Positions 13,349-20,668 of a stretch of DNA of 21,936 nucleotides are shown here, in pieces. The translations under genes and the position numbers were made by a program. Source of the DNA: a virus; the IMG/VR virus record IMGVR_UViG_3300048586_000085, positions 1-21,936 of that record; one strand, 5' to 3'. The first letter of the stretch is position 1; the number at the start of each line of letters is the position of its first letter. The notes beneath the pieces were generated by a model, which was not told where the DNA came from, ran no database searches, and worked only from the letters and a program-made list of their open reading frames with translations.

Positions 13349-13469
13349 ATGGAAAAGAATCAAAGCGCCAGGCTCTTTCTCTCCCAGAGTCGGAAACAAA
13401 AAGATGGGTTCTTCAAGGCCCAACGCAGTATATTCATACGTCGGCCCGAAGCTCGCCATACAACTATGA
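13288..13469 (+). other. Displaced C-terminal coding segment of the ABC/GNAT gene
   Basis: The +1 frame, open from upstream of the GGGG run at 13284-13287, encodes NAYPAHPALIASFARNDKW and, further on, NAVYSYVGPK. AHPALI...W looks like the last GNAT-type strand and helix expected after QGLGLA. The segment ends with TGA 13467-13469 overlapping ATG 13466 of the next gene, the junction type used throughout this operon, whereas the zero-frame end at 13348 has no such relation. Joining both frames gives a protein of about 362 residues. Confidence 0.65.
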
Positions 13470-13798
13470 AGACACTGCACCTGACCCTGTTCCGCCGCTG
13501 GTTCATCGACATCCTCGAAGGAACCAAGACCGAAGAGTATCGAGAGATCAAACCGTTCTGGGCGAAGCGCCTGTTCCAGCAGTACGACACAGTGACCTTC
13601 AGGAATGGCTACGCGAAGGACGCACCACTGATGGTCGTGGAGTTCAAGGGCGTTGAGACCAAGGCAATTTACCACCCGATCCACCACAAGTCGATGGTGG
13701 TGTTCGCAGTCAAGTTGGGCCGCATTCTGCACGCCGAGAACTGCGATAAGTTGGTGAGTGACAAGCAACTGAGCATCGCGATTGAAACAGTGAGCTAA
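13466..13798 (+). CDS. ASCH domain protein
   Basis: 110 residues from ATG 13466; an upstream in-frame ATG at 13349 would only read the displaced ABC/GNAT segment out of frame. The sequence TLHLTLFRRWFIDILEGTKT, EEYREIKPFW, and YDTVTFRNGY is the hallmark of the Bacteroidota-phage ASCH group, a PUA-like fold that may bind RNA or modified nucleotides. It differs clearly from the ASCH-like protein at 4518-5084. The last gene before the terminase, one base after whose stop the small subunit begins. Confidence 0.8.
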   Translation: MKTLHLTLFRRWFIDILEGTKTEEYREIKPFWAKRLFQQYDTVTFRNGYAKDAPLMVVEFKGVETKAIYHPIHHKSMVVFAVKLGRILHAENCDKLVSDKQLSIAIETVS

Positions 13799-13800
13799 CA

Positions 13801-14169
13801 ATGGGAACAGCAAACCTCAAGCCCTTCAAGAAGGGGCAGACAGGCAACCCCAAAGGACGCCCGCCAAAGCTACTGTCCGCCATGGTCAGGGAGTTAAAAG
13901 AGCAGGGCTACGAACGGGTCGGCCCATCGACCATGCTGCACACCATTGAGACAATGATCGGGCTGCCTACATCCAAGCTGGAGGCCATGTCTTCAGACGC
14001 GGACGCTCCTATTGCACAGCGGATCATTGCCACGCACCTTTTGAGCAAGACCGACCGCTTGCGGCTGTTCATGGAATTGCTGGACCGTGCCCACGGCAAG
14101 GCGAAGCAATCGGTGGACCTGAACGAATCGGGCAACGTCACCCACACGATCACATTCAAGCGTGGCTAA
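13801..14169 (+). CDS. Terminase small subunit (putative, DUF5681-like N-terminus)
   Basis: 122 residues. It opens with LKPFKKGQTGNPKGRPPKL, the GQSGNPxGRP motif of DUF5681, which occurs on small terminase or DNA-packaging proteins. The middle (TMLHTIETMIGLPTSKLEAM and IAQRIIATHLLS) is helical, as expected of a DNA-recognition subunit. It overlaps the large subunit by 8 bases. Assignment rests on this motif plus the position. Confidence 0.7.
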   Translation: MGTANLKPFKKGQTGNPKGRPPKLLSAMVRELKEQGYERVGPSTMLHTIETMIGLPTSKLEAMSSDADAPIAQRIIATHLLSKTDRLRLFMELLDRAHGKAKQSVDLNESGNVTHTITFKRG

Positions 14170-15547
14170 CATCGAGATCGAACTGCCCACCCTTGCGCCG
14201 TTCCAGGAGGAATGGCTGAAGGCCACGGAGCGGTTCATAGCCATTGAGGGAGCCACAGGAACGGGGAAGACCTACGTCTGGGAGCCTGAAGTGTTCAAGG
14301 AAGGGCACGATGTGTCCAACCGCGGTGATGAGTTCTGGTGGGTATCCCCGACCATTGCCCAGGCCCGAGCCGTTTACGACAACATCAAACGATCCCTTCA
14401 GGATGCCGGTGTTCTGCACCTGTACCGATGCGTTGACACCTTGCGCGAGATCCACACGCCCGAGGGTGGCATCCTGTGCTACCATACCGGGGAAGACCCC
14501 AACAGCCTCTTTGGTATCCGTAACGTTCGGATGATCGTGGTGGATGAGTTCACCCGCTGCCGGATGAGCTTGTGGCCGGCCTTGCTGTCCGTGGCCAATA
14601 AGACCGGGTGCCGTGTGATCTTCATCGGGAACTACCAGGGGGATGATACGGAGTGGCACCTATGGGTCAAGAAGATGATGGCCACGCCTAACTTCAGGTA
14701 CTTCAGGACCACGGCGTTGGAAGCTGTAGCGGCCGGGATCATGCCACAGGAGGCCATGGATACGGCCAGGGCCACGCTACCAGAGGGGATCTTCAACGCC
14801 CTTTACCTGTGCCAAGGGTCCAGCGACCCGAGCCTATTGGTCCGCCATGCTGCAGTTGCCGACCTGTGGAGCAATTCGTTCGTCCCTGAAGGAAAGAAGG
14901 CGCTGACCTGTGACATCGCCCTGCATGGGTCCGATCGGTTCGTCATGCACGCATGGAGTGGGATGATACTGAAGGAAATCACCGTGTTGACCAAGCGCGA
15001 TGCCAGTGACGTGACCGCCATCATCCAAGGCAAGGCGATCGAACACCAGGTGCCACGACATAACATAGTGTACGATGCGGATGGGCTTGGGGCGTACCTG
15101 AAAGGCTACCTTCAAGGAGCCACACCATACCAAGGGGGCCGGGCATCGGAGCCACAGCAGGGGCAAAAGATGAGCTACCAGAACCTTCGCAGCCAGTGTC
15201 ACTTCCTTGCCGCCGATGCGATCAACGATGGGAAGATGTGGATCGACACGGACGCCTACCGGGACGAACTGGAGCCGGAGATATTCGCCTGCCTTCGGAC
15301 CAGTGGACAGGACGCCGCGCTACGTTGGGGCATCATACCAAAGGACAGCGATAACCCCAAGATGCCGGGGGCGAAGCGTAGGCTTGGACGGTCGCCCGAC
15401 CTGTTCGACCCGATCCCGATGCGTATGTTCCTTGAAATGACCCCTTCGCCCATGTTCCTGGACCAGACCAAGCAGCTCGCAGACCGGGAGAGAAAGCGTA
15501 TTGTTCTGCGGAGGGATAAGCCATCAACTACATTTGGGGAACGATGA
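14162..15547 (+). CDS. terL: Terminase large subunit
   Basis: 461 residues from GTG 14162, inside the end of the small subunit. The ATPase domain has Walker A GATGTGKT (30-37) and Walker B MIVVDE (124-129, catalytic E129), with WVSPTIAQARAVYD as the adenine-side block and VIFIGNYQGDD as coupling motif-like. The nuclease domain starts near LTCDIALHGSDRF with an acidic DI that fits the first RNase H-fold aspartate, followed by IVYDADGLGAYLKGYL, where the second acidic residue lies. The enzyme pumps and cuts phage DNA at the portal. Its last codons contain a possible promoter for downstream genes. Confidence 0.9.
   Translation: MANIEIELPTLAPFQEEWLKATERFIAIEGATGTGKTYVWEPEVFKEGHDVSNRGDEFWWVSPTIAQARAVYDNIKRSLQDAGVLHLYRCVDTLREIHTPEGGILCYHTGEDPNSLFGIRNVRMIVVDEFTRCRMSLWPALLSVANKTGCRVIFIGNYQGDDTEWHLWVKKMMATPNFRYFRTTALEAVAAGIMPQEAMDTARATLPEGIFNALYLCQGSSDPSLLVRHAAVADLWSNSFVPEGKKALTCDIALHGSDRFVMHAWSGMILKEITVLTKRDASDVTAIIQGKAIEHQVPRHNIVYDADGLGAYLKGYLQGATPYQGGRASEPQQGQKMSYQNLRSQCHFLAADAINDGKMWIDTDAYRDELEPEIFACLRTSGQDAALRWGIIPKDSDNPKMPGAKRRLGRSPDLFDPIPMRMFLEMTPSPMFLDQTKQLADRERKRIVLRRDKPSTTFGER
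15526..15536 (+). promoter_or_regulatory. Possible late promoter -7 element inside the terL end
   Basis: AACTACATTTG is an 11-base exact copy of the -7 region of the early promoter at 1601-1611. ATG follows after 7 bases, compared with 8 at the early promoter. A canonical TTTG is not found 21 bases upstream (TTG lies 25 upstream), so strength is uncertain and an activator may be needed. If used, the message would be near leaderless. Confidence 0.35.
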
Positions 15548-16083
15548 GCCATTCATTCATTTGGACCAGAGAGCAACTCAAGGCATTCGCCGAAGAACGC
15601 CAAGCGACCATGAACACCAACGACGAGCAGGCCAAGTATGGAACGCCTGAAGAGCGGGATGCGCTGCAATCCACATTCCTGAAAGCCGCAGAGGCTATGG
15701 AGTGGTGGCGGGATTCGGCAAAGGCAAGGCTTGGTGGCCAGACCAAGGGCTACACCGTAAACCATGAGGACGAGCCAGGTATCGAGGGGATGCGCGTCCC
15801 GATAACTTTCAACACCAAGGACATGGAGCAGACCAAGCGGGAGCCGATGTTGAGCGATGAGGCGATGGAAGCCTTGAGGCACGATTATGAGAGCTGGTCC
15901 GACATGATGGATGTCAGAGCTTGGTACGAATCCAAGATCACCAGCGGGGAGTTGGTGGTGGTGAAGCAGGTGGAGTGGGACCACTCAGGAAACAAATGCA
16001 AGTCCTGCAATTGGGGGAATGATGGCATCTACCAAGGCACCAACTACTGCGGTGGATGCGGAGGCAAGATCGTGAAGCCATGA
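15544..16083 (+). CDS. Protein with C-terminal zinc ribbon, unknown
   Basis: 179 residues, ATGA-joined to terL and to the next small gene. The N-terminal two thirds are helical and charged (SFIWTREQLKAFAEERQATM and LSDEAMEALRHDYESW). The last 40 residues hold KCKSCN and YCGGCGGKI, a C-x2-C...C-x2-C zinc ribbon. Position between terminase and tail chaperone-like genes suggests no evident structural role; it could be a DNA- or protein-binding accessory. Confidence 0.6.
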   Translation: MSHSFIWTREQLKAFAEERQATMNTNDEQAKYGTPEERDALQSTFLKAAEAMEWWRDSAKARLGGQTKGYTVNHEDEPGIEGMRVPITFNTKDMEQTKREPMLSDEAMEALRHDYESWSDMMDVRAWYESKITSGELVVVKQVEWDHSGNKCKSCNWGNDGIYQGTNYCGGCGGKIVKP

Positions 16084-16193
16084 GGAACAAGTTGAGTGAT
16101 TTGGCATTCTATGGGGCTTGTGCGATATACATTGCCTCAGCATTAGGGACGCTGGGTTGCACTTTGTACCTCATTTGCCTACGCACCCAATGA
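16080..16193 (+). CDS. 37-residue single-span membrane protein
   Basis: ATG 16080 overlaps the upstream stop as ATGA, and its TGA (16191-16193) overlaps the following ATG 16190 as ATGA. The peptide MRNKLSDLAFYGACAIYIAS continues ALGTLGCTLYLICLRTQ, so nearly the whole length from residue 8 to 33 is one hydrophobic segment, with positive residues at both ends and two or three cysteines. Being framed on both sides by the operon's standard junction makes it a credible gene. A holin-like or envelope-interacting role is possible but unsupported. Confidence 0.65.
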   Translation: MRNKLSDLAFYGACAIYIASALGTLGCTLYLICLRTQ

Positions 16194-16993
16194 CCATCCG
16201 CATCGAACTAGCCCCCGGCGATCACCACGACATTGATGTGAGGCCCTTCGACCAGTTGACGGTGGAGGACCATATCCGCCTGTACGAATCCAACGACGAG
16301 GACAAGGGGGGCAGCACCTTGGAGGTGGTCAAGGCGCGTCTGGTACGCATGACCGGGATGCCTTCGCGCTTCGTGCGGGCCATGAACGCGGACGAGGTGT
16401 CGCGCACCATGGAGGCCATCGACCGGCAGATAAGCGCCAACGATGCCACCATGAACGCGCTGGCAAAGGTTCACGAGACGCTGGAGAAATGGGAGGAGGA
16501 GCACGATGGACAGCCGTGGACCATCCACGATGCTCAAGCAGTCATGGACGGGCTGGGCATCTTCAAGGATTCGATCACCGTGGCTGGTAAGACGTTCACC
16601 GCGCCCGACGTGTCCATGGCACCCTTCGGCAAATGGATCGACCTGAGCGCGGCCATGTCCATACCCAACGCCAAGGAGTCGGAATCCTTCGTGCGTGCCT
16701 GTGCGATCATGATGGACGGGCCGGACGGTCCATACCCAACGCAAGGGGAGGAAGAGACGGACCTGGCCTACGCTGACCGGGGCAACGCATACACGGAAGA
16801 GCGCCGCAAGCTGTTCACCAAGGAGGCCCGCTTCGTGGATGTGCTGGGATGCGCCGCTTTTTTTTTCTCCAAGTCCGAGCACTTCGCCGCGATCACCGCC
16901 CACAGTATGCCGTCCTTGCGAGCGTTGAGGCAGCATGGGCAAAGGCCGGAGGCGATCAATTTGCAGAGCGTTACGGTGCCTACGCCGAACTGA
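16190..16993 (+). CDS. Tail assembly chaperone-like protein (short form, G-like)
   Basis: 267 residues from ATG 16190. The build fits the N-terminal chaperone of siphovirus tails in Bacteroidota phages: IRIELAPGDHHDIDVRPFDQL, a helical region DEVSRTMEAIDRQISAN, and the strand pair ITVAGKTFTAPDVSMAPFGK with WIDL. A run of nine T at 16858-16866 interrupts the last quarter; a -1 slip joins this frame to one that ends at 17157 (G and GT forms in lambda). The family call is by resemblance and by this slippage site rather than a clear signature motif. Confidence 0.6.
   Translation: MTIRIELAPGDHHDIDVRPFDQLTVEDHIRLYESNDEDKGGSTLEVVKARLVRMTGMPSRFVRAMNADEVSRTMEAIDRQISANDATMNALAKVHETLEKWEEEHDGQPWTIHDAQAVMDGLGIFKDSITVAGKTFTAPDVSMAPFGKWIDLSAAMSIPNAKESESFVRACAIMMDGPDGPYPTQGEEETDLAYADRGNAYTEERRKLFTKEARFVDVLGCAAFFFSKSEHFAAITAHSMPSLRALRQHGQRPEAINLQSVTVPTPN
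16858..16867 (+). promoter_or_regulatory. Nine-T slippage site for -1 frameshifting
   Basis: The zero frame reads GCT TTT TTT TTC; it contains T-TTT-TTT, a strong -1 slip sequence, and could also promote polymerase slippage. In this GC-rich sequence nine T in a row stand out. The -1 frame remains open for about 290 bases to TGA 17155-17157. Confidence 0.65.
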
Positions 16994-17157
16994 GGCGGGC
17001 CGCTCGTTGCTTTGACGACCTGTGCGCCATCTACGGCCGCAAGCGGGACATCACAGAGTTCAGCGCCGGGGCGGTGCTCAAGGAACTATCAGCACAGACC
17101 GACGACCAACGCTTGCAGGATCTCGCCTCCCACCACATGAGCAAGCAGCGCCGGTGA
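16864..17157 (+). CDS. Tail assembly chaperone C-terminal extension (GT-like) in the -1 frame
   Basis: The -1 frame after the T run encodes about 97 residues, helical and rich in Ala/Arg (AVLASVEAAWAKAG, YGAYAELRRAARCFDDLCAI, ITEFSAGAVLKELSAQ). It extends 164 bases beyond the short-form stop at 16991-16993 and has no well placed start of its own except ATG 16849 next to the T run. The long form would have about 323 residues. Its end is followed by a 47-base gap, the first non-coupled junction of the late operon. Confidence 0.55.
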   Translation, partial: FLQVRALRRDHRPQYAVLASVEAAWAKAGGDQFAERYGAYAELRRAARCFDDLCAIYGRKRDITEFSAGAVLKELSAQTDDQRLQDLASHHMSKQRR

Positions 17158-17204
17158 TAGAAAAACTAGCCTAGCCGCACCAGCTGTGACGTCATATTCG
17201 GCGC

Positions 17205-18968
17205 GTGACGGTTACCGATGTACGCACCACCCTTCAGGCTGTTGTAGAGGCGCACGCCACGCATAACACCTGGTATTCCGTCTGGTCAGTAGCCAAGGAC
17301 CAGGAGAGCGAACCCATCTATCCGTGTGTCGTTTGGGACCAATGGACCTCGCGCCTGGCTGAAGATGAGCTTGGCGCTCTGGTCCGTACCGTTCTGGTCC
17401 GTCTGGCTGTGATCACCTCAGTAGCCACCGACCGTACCCAAGCCGAACGGGATGCCGCAGTTGAGGCTGCGGACAACGCCGCTGCGGACTTCATCCTGAA
17501 GCTTCGTGCGGATTACGAGGACGTTCTGACCGTGGGCAACGTGTCCACCAGCACCTTGTTCGATGATGGTAGCCGCCTCGAAACGGGCGTGCTGTTGACC
17601 TTCAGCCTGACCGGGCAGGGGCTGTGCTTGGATGAGGACACGTTCAACCCGCCTGCCGATTGTCCGACGCTTTGCGAATTGCTGGGTAGTGCAGCATGGT
17701 CCACGATCCGCCCATGTATGACCGAAGGGGCCATCGAAGACGCGATCGAAGACCTGTGCGAGATCACCCCGCCGACCACGGTCAATGGAACTGAGATCAC
17801 CGGACAGACGGTTACCGTAACCCAAGGCGGTATCGAGGTGGGTACCGTGAACGCTGCAACGGGAGAGGTTGAGGTGCCACCATGCGAAGGTGGAGGGGAA
17901 GACGCCACGGCCATCATGGTGGACAGCCTTGGCACTGAGCTGGACACCCAGACCGTAGCGCCCGGTGGAGAGGTGACGCTGATCGCCCCGGACGTGACCA
18001 TTCTGCAAAGCGACAGCAACCCAGGTATCCCGGTCGGCACCACGCCGGCAGGATCGACGTACCCGCTGCCTATGTCGGTGGTCCAGTATGAATTGGACGA
18101 AGGCGGGAACACTGTAACCACGGCCGTTGATACCCTCTACATCGGGCCGACGATCGTTCCTGACCTGATCATCCCAGCCCGTGACCTGCTGAACGCAGCA
18201 GACGAAGTGGTAGGCGACCGGAAGATCACCCTTGTGGACCTGATCAATGACACGGTGCCCACGTGCCCGGTGACGGAGACGCCATCGCTGTGTGAGTTGA
18301 TCACAGAAGGCACATCGGCAGAGGTCGCCATCTGTGTCACCTCCAGCGGCAAGCGTGCCGGGGTGCTGGCCGAACTGATCCCGACCGTGGATGACGCGGA
18401 CGTACTGACCCAGATCATCGCGCCATTGACGGTATCGCAGGACGCGGTTGTTGCTGTGACCGTGCAGCTACGGGATAGCGCGGCGGGCAACATCGGATCG
18501 GCTGACGTGTACGCACCAGGCACCACGACCACGAAGACCGCGCCGGACGGCTCCGTCACCATTCGCAACAGCGTCCCCACCACGCTGCACACCGTAGCGG
18601 TGAAGAGCAACGGGACGGCCACGCAGGACATCGCGGACAGCACAGCGGTGATCAAGAACCTGAACGGGACCACGATCAAGACGGAGGCTATCCCCGCTGC
18701 GGTATCGGAGAACATCACAGCACCCATCCCGCTGAAGTTCGGATGGGGTGCGGGGGATGCCGATACGCTGACGTGGACGGTGACCGATGATGAAGCTGGC
18801 ACCTACGGCACCTACACGCAGGACGGCGGGTCAGGCACCATCACCTACAGCAAGAACGGGGGCGGATTCGCGGCCGTCTCCGGGGCTATCTCGTTGGCCG
18901 TGGCCGATACCATCGTTGTGCGCCGTACCACCACCACAAACGCAGGCTTCAGCCGATGGGTACCCTGA
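17205..18968 (+). CDS. Virion structural protein, tail-completion-like N-terminus with beta-rich repeats
   Basis: 587 residues from GTG 17205; no in-frame ATG nearby upstream. Residues 1-140 (TLQAVVEAHATHNTWYSVWS, IYPCVVWDQWTSRL, RLETGVLLTFSL) look like the tail-completion or neck-type domains of Bacteroidota phages. Two Cys-rich segments follow, CPTLCELLGSA near residue 150 and PSLCELITEG near 362, with similar layout C-x-x-C then a helix. The remainder is beta-rich with many T/V/D residues, ending in a globular strand repeat (LKFGWGAGDADTLTWTVTDD). It probably contributes to the tail tip or fibre. The end overlaps the next gene by 13 bases. Confidence 0.6.
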   Translation: MTVTDVRTTLQAVVEAHATHNTWYSVWSVAKDQESEPIYPCVVWDQWTSRLAEDELGALVRTVLVRLAVITSVATDRTQAERDAAVEAADNAAADFILKLRADYEDVLTVGNVSTSTLFDDGSRLETGVLLTFSLTGQGLCLDEDTFNPPADCPTLCELLGSAAWSTIRPCMTEGAIEDAIEDLCEITPPTTVNGTEITGQTVTVTQGGIEVGTVNAATGEVEVPPCEGGGEDATAIMVDSLGTELDTQTVAPGGEVTLIAPDVTILQSDSNPGIPVGTTPAGSTYPLPMSVVQYELDEGGNTVTTAVDTLYIGPTIVPDLIIPARDLLNAADEVVGDRKITLVDLINDTVPTCPVTETPSLCELITEGTSAEVAICVTSSGKRAGVLAELIPTVDDADVLTQIIAPLTVSQDAVVAVTVQLRDSAAGNIGSADVYAPGTTTTKTAPDGSVTIRNSVPTTLHTVAVKSNGTATQDIADSTAVIKNLNGTTIKTEAIPAAVSENITAPIPLKFGWGAGDADTLTWTVTDDEAGTYGTYTQDGGSGTITYSKNGGGFAAVSGAISLAVADTIVVRRTTTTNAGFSRWVP

Positions 18969-19726
18969 TAGGATCCACCTTCCGCAATGCGCTCTGTTCC
19001 GACTTCAACGGGACGGATGAGTATATGAGCCGCACGGGCGCGTCTTTCTCAGGCGACACGGCGGGAGCGTGGTCGTTCTGGGTGAAGCTGGATGCGGTGT
19101 TCGGTGTCAACGATAACGATGTAGTGGTAGGATTTGGCGTTCGTTCTGGAGCCAATAACTCTGAGATGTTCTTTGGCCCAAGACGGAACATCAACACCGG
19201 CACTGGAACCTTTATGGCCATCACCCACCGGGCAACCAACGCGGGGACCATAAACGGTTACAGCGGAACGACCACGCCATTAACGGCAGGATCGTGGCAT
19301 CACATCATCGTGCAGTCGAATGGTACGGCGTGGTCAATGTGGGTGGATGGTACCTCACAAACCATGACGCTATGGGCTGGAGGTGGGTCTAATACTGGAG
19401 ATTGGTATGGTGATGTCAGCGGGTCGGACCACAGCCTATCTATTGGCGCTCGATTCATGAGCAACGTATTCGGCCCGAACTACTACGCTGGGCTGCTGGA
19501 CGAGGTTGTCTACTTGGGTGGCCGCATCTTCACCTCGGGCGAGGTGGCAGAGATCTACAACGGAGGGGTCCGAAAGAACCCGCACCGCCTGTCCATGATC
19601 GCCGACCTGGATGTCTGGTGGCGGATGGGCGACAGCCGCGACAGCGCCACCACCGTGTTCGATGAGATCGGCAGCAATGACCTGACGCTGGTGAATATGG
19701 ACGCATCGAACTACGTGGCACCATGA
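18956..19726 (+). CDS. LamG/concanavalin-like tail or fibre protein
   Basis: 256 residues. The blocks FNGTDEYMSRTGASF, AWSFWVKLDA, LTAGSWHHIIVQSNGTAWSM and LDEVVYLGGRIFTSGEVAEI follow the strand order of LamG/concanavalin A-like (Laminin_G_3) domains, which bind carbohydrates. After this comes WWRMGDS, also typical of such phage proteins. It likely mediates binding to surface polysaccharides. Its base use resembles the neighbouring genes. Confidence 0.75.
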   Translation: MGTLIGSTFRNALCSDFNGTDEYMSRTGASFSGDTAGAWSFWVKLDAVFGVNDNDVVVGFGVRSGANNSEMFFGPRRNINTGTGTFMAITHRATNAGTINGYSGTTTPLTAGSWHHIIVQSNGTAWSMWVDGTSQTMTLWAGGGSNTGDWYGDVSGSDHSLSIGARFMSNVFGPNYYAGLLDEVVYLGGRIFTSGEVAEIYNGGVRKNPHRLSMIADLDVWWRMGDSRDSATTVFDEIGSNDLTLVNMDASNYVAP

Positions 19727-19767
19727 GCACCGTGGCCCCGATACTCCTGACGTGACAAAACAACACC

Positions 19768-20331
19768 ATGGCCTACAATCTCACCATCGCCCAACTGCGC
19801 TACACCAAGGCGCAATTCACAGCGACCAACCCCGTGCCCTTGTCGGGCCAACTCTGCATTGAGACGGACACCCAAACCGCGAAGGTCGGGGATGGGTCCA
19901 CGGCATACGCTTCCCTTCCTGTTGTGCCCCTGAGCGGGGATGAAAGGAGGAGCGCGGATGATGTGTGGGCGGGCATGAACTTGGCCGAAGACCATCCACG
20001 CGAGTACATCGCGGTGATCTCGCAATCGGGAACTGATGCGCCTACAGCGGTTGTGATCAGGAACACTTTGGGTGTAAGTGTAACACTTGAAAGGGCTGTC
20101 GCTGGACAATATGCTATCAACGCAGAAGGGGCCTTTGCCGAAGGCGCTGCCGTGATAGGGCTGGGCGGTGTCCAGACATATCTCGCCATGTTCGACACCA
20201 ATGCCGAGGCGATGTTCTATCTCAACTGCACAGTGTCTGCGGACGTGGTGACATTCTCCACACTTGACGCAGCCCTGAGCGCAGACGACATCGGGTTCGA
20301 TAGCATTCCAGTTCACATCATCGCAAAATAA
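19768..20331 (+). CDS. Tail fibre-like protein with tropism-determinant N-terminus
   Basis: 187 residues. The N-terminus IAQLRYTKAQFTATNPVPLS, GQLCIETDTQTAKVGDGSTA, YASLP is the repeated pattern of phage fibre/hyaluronidase or Mtd-type N-terminal domains (attachment to the virion). The C-terminal ~110 residues (YIAVISQSGTDAPTAVVIRN, QYAINAEGAFAEG) match the whole of the next gene product, so a domain is duplicated here. This domain is common in Bacteroidota phage tails. A short ATGA-coupled 10-codon frame (19724-19756) lies just before it. Confidence 0.7.
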   Translation: MAYNLTIAQLRYTKAQFTATNPVPLSGQLCIETDTQTAKVGDGSTAYASLPVVPLSGDERRSADDVWAGMNLAEDHPREYIAVISQSGTDAPTAVVIRNTLGVSVTLERAVAGQYAINAEGAFAEGAAVIGLGGVQTYLAMFDTNAEAMFYLNCTVSADVVTFSTLDAALSADDIGFDSIPVHIIAK

Positions 20332-20337
20332 AGCACC

Positions 20338-20664
20338 ATGCGCACCTACAAAGCCAACATCATGCAGTCCGGGACATCGGACCCCACTGCCCAAGTATTC
20401 GAGAACGTGGGATTCACCACGCCTCCGCAGTTCGTTCGCCTTGCGGATGGTCAGTACCAGATCCAGGCGACCGGGATGTTCAACGGTCCAACGTTTATCC
20501 AGATCGGCAACTACCGGACAGAGATCCAGGACGTGAACTCATGGCGCATAAACGCCGGGCGCATTGACGACGATACTTGCAGCCTGTACCAAGATGCGTT
20601 CGTGGTGGATGAGATCCTGACCGCTGACGGTTTCGTGTGCGCGATCGAGATCACGGTGTACTGA
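20338..20664 (+). CDS. Small paralogue of the preceding fibre C-terminal domain
   Basis: 108 residues. YKANIMQSGTSDPTAQVFEN, LADGQYQIQATGMFNGP line up with the C-terminal domain of the upstream protein (IAVISQSGTDAPTAVVIRN, VAGQYAINAEGAF), showing a tandem duplication, with the first copy fused to an attachment domain. The rest ends in a strand-rich VVDEILTADGFVCAIEITV. Probably a decoration or fibre-associated protein. Confidence 0.65.
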   Translation: MRTYKANIMQSGTSDPTAQVFENVGFTTPPQFVRLADGQYQIQATGMFNGPTFIQIGNYRTEIQDVNSWRINAGRIDDDTCSLYQDAFVVDEILTADGFVCAIEITVY

Positions 20665-20668
20665 ACCC

